Shown in pieces: positions 1-10,905 of a stretch of 64,000 nucleotides of DNA; position 1 is the stretch's first letter, and the number at the start of each line of letters is the position of its first letter. This stretch comes from Flaveria trinervia. Taxonomy: Eukaryota; Streptophyta; Magnoliopsida; Asterales; Asteraceae. The stretch is from positions 38,814,595 to 38,878,594 of the forward strand of contig CM046451.1 of the NCBI GenBank assembly GCA_025506515.1, written 5' to 3'. A model generated the notes under the pieces. It searched no databases, had not been told where the DNA came from, and saw only the letters and a program-made list of their open reading frames with translations. The translations under genes were made by a program, and so were the position numbers.

Positions 1-1251
1 ACAGCATGCCCAATCAGCTAAAAGGATAGAGGAGTTGGAGACTACCAACAAGACAATTATGTTGAGGCTCAAAGGATCGAAAGACGAGCTGTTTAAGATC
101 AAAGAGGGAAATGGAGACGATGGTGATGATGATGACAGTGATGATGATGATGATGATGATGATGATGGTGAAGATCACGGAGATGATACAGATGCTGGTG
201 ATGATGCTAATGATGTTGATGATTACGATGAGGATGCATCTGCTGCAGGTGCCACATCTGCAGGTGAAAGGAGGAGCAAAAGGACTCAAGATCAAGGTGC
301 CTCCACATCCGCACCGTCAGCAGAGGAGCATATGATCCAAGACAAGAGTAATACTTAGCTTTTTTTGTTCTTTAAATCATATGTATTTGAATCTTGTATC
401 ACATTAATGTAATGAATGTTTATATTTAATGTTGATATTTCTATCTTGATTATTACCTAATGATTGTTGTGTTACATGTCTAAATCAAGCAGATCCAAAC
501 TTTCTGAGGGATGAACATGATGTTTCTCCCCTCCAATAGATCAAGACTCAGCTCACGATGATTTTTGATCTGTAGGGAATAGTCAGGAGATCGGTGATGT
601 GCACTCCTGAAGAAGGAGAGATCATTCACAATCTCACTGACGAGCAAATTGCTAAAATGTTCAAGCTAGATCCTGATGAGATTGTCAAGGATGCTCCAAT
701 AGTCCAAGTTGAAAGTGATGATGAGCTCAATGGCGTTGATGAGATCAAGATAGAAGATGTCACAGACCAACACTATCCAGAGTACACTGACACTGAAGGT
801 AATGTCGTTCCCAATCTGGGCGACAACCTTGTCAGTGAAACTTTTAAAACTCTAGATAGAATGGAAGAAGTGTCTGACCAGACTAAAGATAAGCCCCAAG
901 CCTCGGATGCTAAAGTTAATATCAGAAAGGCTGAGTGGGATGCATGATTTGAATAGATAAGAGCCCAACGCAGTGCTTCAAAGTCGACTGTCTTCACCAA
1001 GCTGTACAAAGTGAAGAAACATCATAAGGTGTCGGGCAAAATTATCGCGTGGGCATATTTTGAAGATCTAAACATTTATGCAGTTAAATATGAGAAAGGG
1101 ATTGAGTACTTCAGGTTTCCTCATGACCTGAAGACTCTTCCTGGATTTCAGCTGAACTAGTTAGCGAAGCTGAAATTGCTATACGCTGTTCCACGCAAGA
1201 TGTCTAGATGGTTTGAAGTAGCTCTTAAAAGAGAGTACCACACCAGATGGG
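1..1251 (+). pseudogene. 3' part of a copia family A additional ORF (aORF), truncated
   Basis: This is the second half of the extra ORF found complete at 41448-44828, and the two align from 43195 to about 44392. In order it shows the end of a coiled-coil stretch (residues such as KRIEELETTNKT), an Asp-rich run at about 110-235, a predicted phase-1 intron at 348-492, then an acidic domain (594-947) and a domain containing GIEYFRFPHDLKTLP (about 1090-1145). Broken: there is an in-frame stop near 538, another at 945-947, another near 1158, and frame changes after that. The right edge at 1251/1252 falls inside the coding region and abuts an oppositely oriented copia family B element. It starts outside the window. 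The function of the family is unknown; no transmembrane segment is visible. Confidence 0.7.
348..492 (+). other. Predicted intron in the aORF fragment
   Basis: The stretch begins GTAATACTTAG and ends ATCAAGCAG. Before it the acidic reading frame would stop within four codons. Joining the flanks keeps the reading frame open in the intact paralogue, which has the same structure at 43534-43679. The interior is T-rich, as plant introns are. This is inferred from sequence only. Confidence 0.55.
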
Positions 1252-1261
1252 TCACTAAAGG

Positions 1262-3618
1262 GTCTTCATTTGAAGGTTTTTGTGTACGGATGATTTCTAA
1301 GGTCCACGGATGATTTGTGTACTTCCTGAGTAGATGTACATTTATCAGTTTCTTCATTTGAAGGTTTTTGTTGCTGATGTAGTTCTTGAAGACCTTTATT
1401 TAGTTGAGCTATTCTCTTGTAGAGGGTCTTCGGCATGTTTTTTTGTTTTGGTGGATATGGAAACTTTAATTCTCCATGAACTTTAGGATGAATGTTTCAA
1501 GAGTAATATTCTTACCAATGTTCAGTAGATCATCATCATGTTCATCAGAATCATCCAAGTCATCACAGTCATCAAAGTCAAATTCTGAGTCATTTGTTCA
1601 ATGTTTTCTAATTCAGAAAACTCAGTTTCATTCACCTTACTTTCATTGTGATTAATTAGTTTAGAATTTAATTCAAACTTAGTGCTAGGCACAAAATGAT
1701 TTGACAAGTTATTTGACATTGATTCAGGTAAAGGTAAGTAATTATCATCTATAGGAGGTGCAACAACATTATACCCCAACCCATACTTGTTTTCCTGATT
1801 CAACATGAGAATTTAATAATTTCTCATATTGCTAAGATGAAAGTTGAAAGTTCTAAAGTTTCACTTCAGTTGATGCATGATCAGCCATTGATTTTATTAA
1901 AGAAGTGGTTAGATGCTCAACTTGTGCTTTTAAATTGTAATTTTCTAAAACAAGTTTATCTAAATCCTTTTGTAAAGAGTTGATTTTAATTTGATATAAT
2001 ATATGTTCTCTTACATGATATTCATTCAAAATCATTGTTTCTTTAACTTTATCAGCTAGCTGTTGAGCGTGGACTCTATATGTGTTAACTTCCTCAATAG
2101 ATATTGATAAACATAATCTATCTCTTACCTCTCTAGACATGGGTGGAACTTTGTTTTCCATGTGAGCCATTAGAGCTTGATTTCCATCCAAGACTTCCAT
2201 CTCATACATACTCCAGTCGTAGGTTCCATCTTGAAGCATGATCAGTCTAGTCTCTTTAGAGTCACTTGTTCCTGCTGATGCATTTGTGGCTGGTGGGGAT
2301 GAGTTGGTCAATTGTGATTGTCTAAAAGATCTTTGAGATGATGATGGTTGATGAGAGTAATGTTTTTGTTGTTGTGTTAAGTCAGTATTTCATTCTTGAC
2401 ATTCTCTAGAGAAATGTCCATAGAGATTGCATTTAAAGCATCTTACTTTTGACTTATCAACACCAATCTTTGATGATTTACTTGCTTCACCCAAATTTTT
2501 GTTTCTTCTTAGATATTGTTTGGATCTATAAGCAATCATTGCCATTTGCCATTATAGATCCATCTCCTCTACTACATCTGGATGTTGTTCTTCCAAGTCA
2601 TGCTGGCAGATGTTGGCAGATGTTAATGAGCTTCCCAGGTAAGCTTAAAAGCTTGTACTAAAAGCTGCAAAGGCTACTTTTTGTTCTTCAAAGTCCAGAA
2701 TGACAGTAATAGGCTCTGTTGATTGTTATTTGATGAAGACTTTGCTGATGATGTAGATGTATCTCTTCTATCATCAGTTCTTTCTTTTTCTTTTCTTGAC
2801 TTACTTTGAGAGATTTCTTTGAAGGTTTTGATACATAGAAACTTACTTCCCTTTTATCTTCAATCAAAGTACAAGAGTTGTCACTATCATTGTTTGAAAT
2901 AAAGGCACTTCTAGCACTTTTGATTCTTTGAAACGAAAGGGTGAGACATGTGTTCTCACACACTTGTTTCTTGATTTTTCATCCATTCCAAGAGCCTCAA
3001 CTTTAGCTACCAATGTATGTAAACTTGCTGTTTTGAGAACAATGGTGTCTTGAACATGGACATAGTTTGCTTCCAACTTTCAGGCAAAGTATGGAGCATC
3101 TTTTTGTTTAATTCCTCATTTGTATATTTCAACTACAAGATATTCATCTATGTTACAAGTTGCATAAATCTATGGAGTTGTTGAGGAATTGATTCACCCT
3201 TAATATGATGAAAGGTTTCATATTGTGAACGAAGGGTGTCTCTTCTAATGCTTCTGATCTCATAACTTCCTTCACAAAGTGTATGAAGAATCTTAAACAA
3301 GGAATTTGTTGTTTTATAGTTCTCATATCTGATTAATATTTCTTCACGTAAAGCCATACTAAGCAAGCTTTATGCTTTAATATCAACTTTATCCTTCTTA
3401 ACATCATTAGGTGACAGATCCTTTGTACTAATAGGTTGATTATCATAATTATAATCCGGCCTAAGAGTGGGTGAAATATAATGACCTTCAGTTATTGAAA
3501 CCCATAAGTCAGAATCTGTATAATTAACATGATTCATGAACTTGATTTTCCAGGACTTAAAATTTGCTTTTGTTTCCAACTTTGGAGGTTAGTATGATGA
3601 TCCACCAAAGTTACTCAT
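1262..3618 (-). pseudogene. Copia family B gag, broken
   Basis: Gag is the structural protein that forms the cytoplasmic particle and binds the element RNA. The likely start is the ATG at 3616-3618, the same position as ATG 57864 in the plus-strand copy. Pieces in different frames follow: a segment with SWKIKFMNHVNYTDSDLW (3370-3579), a UBN2-like helical segment with LREEILIRYENYKTTNSLF (3148-3366), a lysine/serine-rich region (2688-3076), and a single CCHC zinc knuckle, CFKCNLYGHFSREC, near 2400-2440. A coiled-coil segment rich in Leu, Lys and Glu comes next (1853-2311). At least five stops or frame changes interrupt it. The His of the knuckle is intact here but is Asn in the copy at 59027. 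Confidence 0.75.
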
Positions 3619-4045
3619 GATTAGTTAAGATCTAAAATTTTAACTATTACAGAGTTTCTTTTAATTAATGAACTAATTAGTGAAAAAACTTAATCAACGA
3701 AAATTAAGCAATCGAGGTCACAAATCAGTTAATACTTTTAATGATATATAATTATCAAATCAAAGATTTTGTTAATGTATTTGTTCAAATAAATTTAAAC
3801 AGCTAACAAATGTTAATCAATAACCCAGATCCACTATTCACTTGATTTGAGTATTGATCTAAGTTAGTCGAGCAATGGAACAATACTCGTTGAATGACAA
3901 TTCACTGTTTTCAATGTTCACACAAAAATGATTTGATTAAAAACAATAGATCTAATGAGCAAAAACTAACAAATCTAGTTAAACAAGCAAACAATTAAAC
4001 ACTATTAACACTGATAGATCAATCAATCTAAATCAATGAGCACTT

Positions 4046-4058
4046 GGCTCTGATACCA
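4046..4058 (-). other. Primer-binding site (tRNA-Met type)
   Basis: On the minus strand the sequence reads TGGTATCAGAGCC two bases after the LTR end. It pairs with the 3' end of plant initiator tRNA-Met over about 11 bases. Confidence 0.85.
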
Positions 4059-4060
4059 CC

Positions 4061-4958
4061 TGTGAATCCAAGGATGACAATCAGGAATTATCAGTGTTAA
4101 AATAAATCAAGTTAATGTTTGCAGAATCAACATTAATCTTGTTTAATAGTTTGATGTAAAATATATTGATTGATTATTACGATGAACACAATGATATGAG
4201 CACAATTAATGCGAAAACAAGATTTAAATTCAAACGTATTTCACTAAAACCGATTAATGATTATATATGAATAAACAATGCATACTATAAACAATAAATG
4301 CTTTGATTGTGTTGATGTTGATATGACGGCTGCTAGGGTTTATGTTTGTGTGAATTGATGTGATGTTTTTGTGTTGCTTGTCTAATGTCAGTTGCCACCT
4401 ATAGATGTGAAACCTAGGATTCATATTTATAGGCATGCGTGTTTCAGTTGTTGACGTGTTGACTTGTTGACTTGTAACACTTGTATTATTTTATATACAA
4501 GTGTTTGGACTCCTCAACTGCATAGTCTTCCATAGTTGTTTGTTCTTTCGTAGGAATCTTGTTCTTCTGAAGGTACTTTTTTCTTCTAAAGATACTTTGT
4601 TCTTCCAAAGATATCTTGTTCTTCAGAAGGCATTTGTTCTTCCGAATGTATCTTGACATGTACTTCAGAACTGTTTGTTCATCCACAGAAGATATTCGGA
4701 TGACTAGTTTTGTAAGAAACATATCTATGGAAGAACAAAAATTTTCATCCGTAGGTGTTTCTTACACTTAGTCAATTTCACAAATTGGCCAAGTATAATG
4801 TTTTACCTTTAAACAAACATAAATAAACACAAATAAGGGTTAACCTATATACATAATGCATACATCAAAATAATGAATTATAATCATTCATTACAAGTAT
4901 TGATTAAAGTTATAAGCCTATACAAAATGATCTAGACCTATTGTTTCTAGATCTAACA
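4061..4958 (-). repeat. Copia family B 5' LTR (898 bp)
   Basis: The LTR runs from TGTTAGATCT (4958, minus strand) to TTGGATTCACA (4061). It matches the LTRs at 23572 and 56488. Its U3 carries repeats of the word TTCGGAAGAAC and relatives (about 4500-4740), and a TATA box lies at 4423-4431. The base order TG...CA and the adjoining primer site fix the ends. Confidence 0.88.
4423..4431 (-). promoter_or_regulatory. LTR TATA box
   Basis: TATAAATAT on the minus strand, at the same place in the LTR as TATAAATAT at 24088-24096 and 57043-57051. It probably drives the genomic RNA of family B. Confidence 0.6.
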
Positions 4959-5176
4959 CAGCCTCTTCCGAAGTAGAAAAGGCTTCGGAAGAACTTGTTC
5001 TTCCGAAGCCAATTAACCTTCGAAAGATGCTACTATGGACCAGTGAACATAAGTATGGTTCTCTGCTACTGCACTGCAGACCTCTGATACTACATAGCGT
5101 TTTCCGAAAAGGCCATGTAGTTGACCATATTTTACTCCACTATTCATCTTTGTTGTTAGTACATTTGCTAACTTTA
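4959..5176. other. Unassigned flank with a perfect 14-bp inverted repeat
   Basis: This short stretch lies between the family B LTR and the Tekay-like element. Positions 4981-5010 form a perfect inverted repeat with 14-bp arms around TT; the arms contain TTCGGAAGAAC, the word that fills the family B U3. The minus strand from 5171 to 5013 is open for about 50 codons but I recognise no family. It was continuous with 14678 onward before the Tekay-like insertion (TSD CTTTA at 5172-5176). Confidence 0.5.
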
Positions 5177-5877
5177 TGTAACACCCGGATATTTTAATGT
5201 CAAGAAAAGAATGAATAAAGTGAAGAAAAAGAAGGAAACAAGATAAAACCAAGTCTAGGGGTAAAAAGTGTCCAAAAGGACAAACTGTTTGAAAAGTGGG
5301 TGTAAAAGGGGTATGGCAGCCCATATGTCACATACACCACTGATTTTCAGGTTTTAGAGAAAGAGAGTAGATGGGAGCAGCAAATTCTCGGCTTTGAAGA
5401 AGAATAAGAAGAAAGAATCAAATTCAAGCTAAGAATTCATGATTTTATAGTGTTCTTGACTGGTCTTATCCTCGGGTTTATACTTATATGTGTTTGTATG
5501 TGTTCGGGTATGTTTTTAGTGGGTTTCTTAATGGTTGAATTCAATTTGTAAACGAGTTTGGAGGAAGCCATACTCAAGAGCTGTAAAGGTGAGTTCTAGG
5601 ACCCCTCTTTTACTGGTTTTTAACTGATTTTGGGACCGGAAATGCATGAATGTATGTTTTTATTTAACTGGGTTTCGGACCCGTATGCTTGAAAGTGTGT
5701 ATGATGATGTTATGATGTGATGTGTGACTATGTTCATGCTTGATGATGTATGATTGTGTTTCTAAGGCCCAGAGGGTAAGATTTAAGCTTAGAACCTGAT
5801 GAATGGTGCATGGGAATCGAATCTGATGTTTTAGACCCATTTGTTAAGTTTTAAATCTGCCTAAGTGTTTGGAAGTA

Positions 5878-6172
5878 AATGTGGATGGAAAGGGTTAATG
5901 CGGATGAACATTAACCAATGGGTAAGTCAATGCAGATGAAGTCAAATGCAGATGAAGTCAATGCGGAGGAACAATGGCTAAGTGCATGAAATGCGAATGA
6001 GCATTTGACAGTCTAGGAAATTCGGATGAATTCAATGCAGATGAGCATTTGACTAAGTCTGGGAAATATGGATGAGTAAGTCGAATACGGAGGACAAATG
6101 TGGATAAACTATAGCAAATGCAAATGAAGTAAATCCAATGCGGATGAACTATGGCAAATGCGGATGAACACT
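5878..6172 (+). repeat. Degenerate array of ATGCGGATGAA words
   Basis: More than ten copies of AATGCGGATGAA or near variants are spaced irregularly at 10-30 bases, often as AATG...CATT. The reverse complement word TTCATCCGCAT also occurs in other element families in this window. Confidence 0.85.
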
Positions 6173-6625
6173 TATAAAAATGCTGACTTTTTGGGGAAAA
6201 AGAGGTCATGTACGCTTTGACCTAGGAGATTCCCGGGGGTTATGAAAGTTGACTTTTGAGGTGATAGATGGTATGTTGGGCATGTAATGTATTGTTATTG
6301 ATGCTTATGCATGATGATGATGATGATGATGTTGCATGGTTAAACATGATGTATGTTAAGGATGTATGATTCCCTACATGATGATGTATGAATGATATGT
6401 TTATGTTCCTTGTAATGATGTATGTTTATCTTTCCAATGACTTTACGTGTTATGATAACGAATGAACGAAGTATTATGTAACGTAAAGTGAAAGATAATG
6501 AAAGAGGAACATGAAGTAAGAGTGCATTCATTAACAAGTAATGAATGTAATGATAGTGTTGTAAGGATGGCATGCACATCAAGGTCTTTCCTTGTGATTG
6601 ACCATTTGCATAGAACTATTGCTAC

Positions 6626-6950
6626 ATACCTTAGGTACTGTGACCACGAGGTGCGATGCACCGTTATAGAAGGTCTATGAGAGGCTAGGTCCAGAACCAT
6701 GAACAGAAAGGTAATTGCTTATGGCAATGGAACATGTACATTCATACCTTAGGTACTGTGACCACGAGGTGTGATGCACCGTTATAAAAGGTCTATGAGA
6801 GGCCTAGGCCCAGAACCATGAATAGAAAGGTATTACATAGTAAACCTAAACTTTACCCTAGGTACTGTGACCACGAGGTGCGATGCACTGTTATAGAAAG
6901 TCTATGATGGGCCTAGGTTCACTAACATGAACAGAAGGGAAGGGTTATGG
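6626..6950 (+). repeat. Three tandem hairpin units of about 105-120 bp
   Basis: Each unit starts with CCTTAGGTACTGTGACCAC or a variant, contains the hairpin GGTGC-GAT-GCACC (GGTGT or a similar base change in some units), then AGGTCTATGA, GGCCTAGG and CCATGAACAGAAAGG. Starts are near 6626, 6746 and 6853. Confidence 0.85.
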
Positions 6951-7430
6951 GTGACAGAAAGGAAAAGTAAAGAATGATGCATCATATATTAAAGAAGATA
7001 ATAATGATATTATCTGTATGTACGTATGATGTATGATCACGAACGAATGTAAAGTATAGTATGATTTTGAAAGAAAGCAAAGAATGGTTTTACGAATAAA
7101 AGTATGTTTGGCTATAAAACTAGAACTCACTTAGCAACGCTGACTTTTATGTGTTTCCAGTTGGCAGGCAATGTTGCTGAGGATGGCACGAGGCAGCTAC
7201 TTAGCTCTTCTGGGTGGCATCCATTTATATAAAGCTTTTGTGATGTAATACAGCAATGAAATTTTGTAACCAACAAATGATTCATTATTTTGCAAAAGTT
7301 TTTATGATGAAATGAAATGTCATTTTTGAATGTTTTCGCAGCGAATGTTTATTTAAAATAACTGTAAATGTATGTTTTAAGTGTAATGGTTGACCAGCTG
7401 TAAGCCTCCCGGGAACGGGGCCTTACAAGT

Positions 7431-7443
7431 TGGTATCAGAGCC
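7431..7443 (+). other. Primer-binding site (tRNA-Met type)
   Basis: TGGTATCAGAGCC lies three bases after the 5' LTR. The leader 7444-7779 has no ORF and resembles 28003-28332 of the second Tekay-like element. Confidence 0.88.
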
Positions 7444-7779
7444 AAAGTTTAAGTGAAATGGGTAAATATTCAAATGAGCCTTAACTTAAACTGAGAATGG
7501 GACAGAAGAGAAAAGGGATGCCAATCTGAGTAGCTGTGTGCCATCAGGTATTTTCATAAAGATAACTGGTTTTATGTGCGCATGGTATGTGGTTATGAGT
7601 TGTATGTAGATTTAAATATTGATGTAGTCAGGACAGGTAATGCTTGGGGTATGAAGAGTAAAGTAAGTGGTTAATCACAATTGGCCACTGTAATTAGGGA
7701 CTTACTATACTTTCCATAAACTGAGCCGTTTCCTTGAATGACCGCATTAGTGTTTAAATTTTTCAGTGTGAGTTAGAGG

Positions 7780-9054
7780 ATGGCCGGTGGTAGATCATCT
7801 AAAGCTTTGTATGGTGGTGGATGTGGTGCTGAACCGCGGGTTACGAGAGGAAGGCCTAGGGCCGAAGAGGTGGTTCATGAAGAACCAGAAACCCCTCATC
7901 CGGAGGGTGGAAATGAGATTGCTACCCTAAGAGCCTCAGTGAAGGAGGTGGTTGTGGAAGAAGTGCATCAAGTCATGCAAACAAACCTACCGTCTGTGGT
8001 AACTGAAGTGATAAAGGCAGTTAGGAAGGAGAGAGAAGGGAAAGGAGTAGACCTACGGGCGAAAGAAGACAACCCGAGACTGAGACGATTCCGTCTGACG
8101 ATGAAGAAGAACAGGAAGAAGCAGAGCCTGTGCGGGAGGCAGTACGAGGCTGTAACTATTGGGCAATTATGAGATGCAAGCCCCCAACTCTCGATGGAAA
8201 CGACACTACAGCTGCTGCTCACCGAGGGTGAGGGAAATGGAGGATGCTCTTGATATCAGCGAGTGCCGTGAAGATCAAAAGGTGAAGTTCGCTACCCACT
8301 CTTTTATGGATTCGGCTCTGTGCTGGTGGGACAACATTGTCCAGGCTGAGGGTAGTAGGGCCATCGGGAGGATGAGATGGTCTGAGCTGAAAAAGTTGGT
8401 GATTGAGGAGTTTTGTCCTCATCGAGAAATGGACAAGGTCAAAAGGGAGTTCTTGCAATTGGAGGCGGGAACTATGACGCACCAGCAGTACACCATGAAA
8501 TTCAACGAGATGGCACGTCTGGTGCCGGATCAGGTGACACCTCTGTCTCGAAAAATCAAGAGGCACATTCAGGGTTTTCCAGCAGATAATCACAGGCACA
8601 TGATCGCTGCCCAGCCGAGCACGTTTAGGTCGGCAGTGGATTTGGCAGGGAGATTGTATGACGAGAGGACAGTACTCGTGAATGAAGGTGGAAAGAAGAG
8701 TGGTGGTGAGCGAAACTGGCAGGGAAGCGGTTTGGTCGGGGTAATGCTTCGACGGGTAACAAGAAGGCACGGGTGGATGACCGCCGTGTGGTTGCATCGG
8801 GTGCAGGTATAAAGAAGTGTGATAAGTGTGGGAGAGAACATAGCGGGGAATGCAGGCTGGGGTTGAATGTATGCTTCAAATGTGGGAAACCGGGGCATAT
8901 AGCCAAGGACTGTCATACGATCCGGTGTTTTAACTGTGGCATGGAGGGCCACGTGAACGAGGATTGTAAGAAGCCCAGGGCTAAGAGTTATGGGATGAAG
9001 AGAACTGGAGGTGAAGGACCAATGACGAGCGCCAGGGCATTCACGATAACATAG
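7780..9054 (+). pseudogene. Tekay-like copy 1 gag, frameshifted
   Basis: The ATG at 7780 opens a basic N-terminus (MAGGRSSKAL). A frame change near 8080-8160 leads into a retrotransposon gag domain (8225-8560) with ALCWWDNIVQ and KLVIEEFCPHRE. A second frame change near 8740 leads to the nucleocapsid part (8773-9054) with two canonical CCHC knuckles, CFKCGKPGHIAKDC and CFNCGMEGHVNEDC, preceded by a Cys pair (CDKCGREH). The frame ends in TAG at 9052-9054, where the related copy has CAG; the same frame then continues into protease, so gag and pol were probably one ORF. Gag would form the particle and bind the RNA. Confidence 0.82.
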
Positions 9055-10206
9055 GAGGAGGCTAGGACGGACCCTAATGTTGGGTCCGGTACATTTCTAG
9101 TGAACCAAACTTTAGCTTCTGTGTTATTTGATTCGGGTGCCAGTAAAAGTTTTATTTCTGCTGCTTTCTGTGCTAAGCTGCCTGTTAGTAGTAGACGCGT
9201 TAATGCGCCCTTTGATGTAGAAACTGCCATAGGTAAGTTTACCAGAATCTCTGAGATGATAGAGGGTTATGATGCTAAACTAGAGGTCATAAATTTCCGG
9301 TTAGACCCTTCGTGATGACCTTAGGTGGTTTCGATTTGGTTCTTGGGATGGATTGGTTAGCAGACTTCATGGCGAACATCATGTGTCACAAGAAGATGAT
9401 TCAGCTATCAGCGCCTGACGGGAGTTTGGTGACGGTTTATGGTGATCGGGTCACAACAATTCTGAAAGTGATTTCGATGGCGGTGGCGAGAAAGTGTATG
9501 AGGCGTGGATGTAGTGCCTACTTGGCTTATCTAAAGGATGTAGACACGCTAACACCACAACTGTCTGATGTACGGTTGTGTGTGACTTTCCAGATGTGTT
9601 CCCACAAGACTTACCAGGAGTGCCACCTGACAGAGAGATTGAATTTCAGATTGATCTGATACCAGGAGCCCAACGTGTTGCTAAGGCACCGTATCGGTTG
9701 GCTCCGACGGAGATGAAAGAGTTGATGGAGCAGTTGTAAGAGCTGCTGGATAAGGGGTTCATCAGACCGAGTATCTCTCCTTGGGGTGCACCGGTCTTGT
9801 TTGTGAAGAAGAAAGACGGTAGTATGAGGATGTGCATTGACTACCGAGAGCTGAACAAGTTGACGGTCAAGAACCGATACCCCTTACCAAGAATAGATGA
9901 TTTGTTCGATCAGCTTCAAGGTGCTAGTTGGTTTTGAAGGATAGATCTTCGATCGGGATACCATCAATTAATGGTGAGGGAGCAGGATTTCCCTAAAACA
10001 GCTTTTCGCAAGCGCTACAGTCACCACGAGTTTCTTGTCATGTCCTTTGCTTTGACCAACGCGCTAGCTGCTTTTATGGATCTGATGAACTGTGTGTGTC
10101 GGCTTATGTTGGACAAATCATTGATTGTGTTTATTGATGATATCCTGATCTATTCGAAGAGCGAGATTGAGCATGCGGTCACATTCAGGAGGTTCTTGAG
10201 ACGTTA
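9055..10206 (+). pseudogene. Tekay-like copy 1 protease and reverse transcriptase, broken
   Basis: The aspartic protease is visible at about 9100-9230, with active-site motif LFDSGASKSFIS. A frame change near 9300 is followed by GGFDLVLGMDWL (9312 onward). Reverse transcriptase follows: SPWGAPVLFVKKKDGS (about 9778), CIDYRELNKLTVKNRYPLP, RIDLRSGYHQ and LIVFIDDILIYS (about 10122-10155). The catalytic Asp pair is intact. In-frame stops occur near 9737 (TAA; CAA in the other copy) and near 9936 (TGA; TGG in the other copy), and the frame is lost again near 9570 and after 10195. This enzyme copies element RNA into DNA inside the particle; this copy cannot be translated as one protein. Confidence 0.85.
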
Positions 10207-10905
10207 AGGAGGGAGAAGTTGTATGCAAAATTCTCCAAGTGCGCGTTCTGGTTGCACGAAGTTCAGTTCTTGGGTCATCTGGTGAATCCTGAGGGGATTA
10301 TGGTGGACCCGGCAAAGGTGGAGGCGGTTATTCAATGGAAGTCACCAAAGACGCCATCCGAGATTCGTAGTTTCTTGGTTGGCGGGCTACTATAGAAGAT
10401 TCATTCAAGACTTTTCCAAGATCGCTTCTCCACTAACCAAGTTGACCCAAAAATATGTGAAGTTCGTATGGGGTCAAGCTCAAGAGAAGGCGTTCGAAGA
10501 ATTGAAGGCGAGGTTGACTCAAGCTCTTATTCTGTCACTACCCGATGGGAGCGAAGATCTGGTGGTTTATTCTGATGCTTCTTACTTGGGTTGGAGTGTG
10601 TGTTAATGCAGAGAGGGAAGGTTATAGCCCATGCGTCCCGACAGTTGAAGGTTCATGAGGTTAACTACCCCACTCATGAATTGGAGCTAGCAGTCGTGGT
10701 CTTTGTGCTAAAGATTTGGAGGCACTATCTTTATGATACGAAGTGCACCATTTTCACTAACCACAAGAGCTTGAAGTACTTCTTCGAGCAGAAGGATCTG
10801 AACATGAGGTAGAGATGGTGGTTGGAACTTATAAGGATTATGATTGTGAGTTCCATTACCATCCGGCCAAGGCCAATGTGGTGGCTGATGCCCTTAGTCG
10901 AAAAG
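10207..10905 (+). pseudogene. Tekay-like copy 1 RT connection and RNase H, broken
   Basis: The RT thumb/connection is recognised by QFLGHLVNPEG-like coding near 10265-10300 and AGYYRRFIQDFSKIASPLTKLT (10379 onward). RNase H is recognised by DLVVYSDASYLG (catalytic Asp present, about 10558-10590), then VNYPTHELELAVVVFVLKIWRHYL (about 10660-10730) and FFEQKDLNMR. Frame changes occur near 10375 and 10597, and a stop follows LNMR at 10810. RNase H would remove the RNA strand during reverse transcription. Confidence 0.82.

Larger units (their letters stand above)
1252..4958 (-). mobile_element. Truncated Ty1/copia element, family B (5' LTR, leader, gag)
   Basis: Reading on the minus strand, the element has an LTR (4958 to 4061), a tRNA-Met type primer site, a leader of about 430 bases and a decayed gag. 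Sequence similarity to the plus-strand family B element is continuous: its LTR at 56488-57425, gag from 57864 and later gag near 60640-60800. The element stops abruptly at about 1252, in the middle of gag, against an aORF fragment of family A, so pol, aORF and the 3' LTR are missing. A short local duplication (the word CTTCATTTGAAGG at about 1263 and 1353) lies next to the break. It belongs to the large SIRE-like copia type, because complete relatives carry an extra ORF after pol. Confidence 0.8.
5177..7427 (+). repeat. Tekay-like copy 1, 5' LTR (2251 bp)
   Basis: The LTR begins TGTAACACCCGG and ends GGGGCCTTACA. Internally it holds an array of ATGCGGATGAA words (about 5878-6172), a (GAT)n tract near 6312, and about three tandem hairpin units (6626-6950). 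Splice-like signals lie at 5589 (GTGAGT) and 7160 (TTTCCAG). I find no convincing TATA box. Confidence 0.92.

Noticed and set aside
35..335. Overlapping Asp-rich and Met-rich ORFs as separate proteins
   Set aside because: They are frames of the same GAT repeat; only the Asp-rich frame is continuous with the aORF coiled coil.
5013..5324. Minus-strand 103-codon ORF spanning an LTR boundary
   Set aside because: It runs across the Tekay-like insertion point, so the reading frame as a whole cannot be ancestral; the part 5013-5171 is noted only as unassigned.
7431..7443. tRNA gene fragments at TGGTATCAGAGCC sites
   Set aside because: These are primer-binding sites next to LTRs; no cloverleaf can be drawn around them.
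8219..8797. Long minus-strand ORFs opposite gag and integrase (also 28549-29040, 34628-35041)
   Set aside because: They are antisense shadows of recognisable gag or pol frames.
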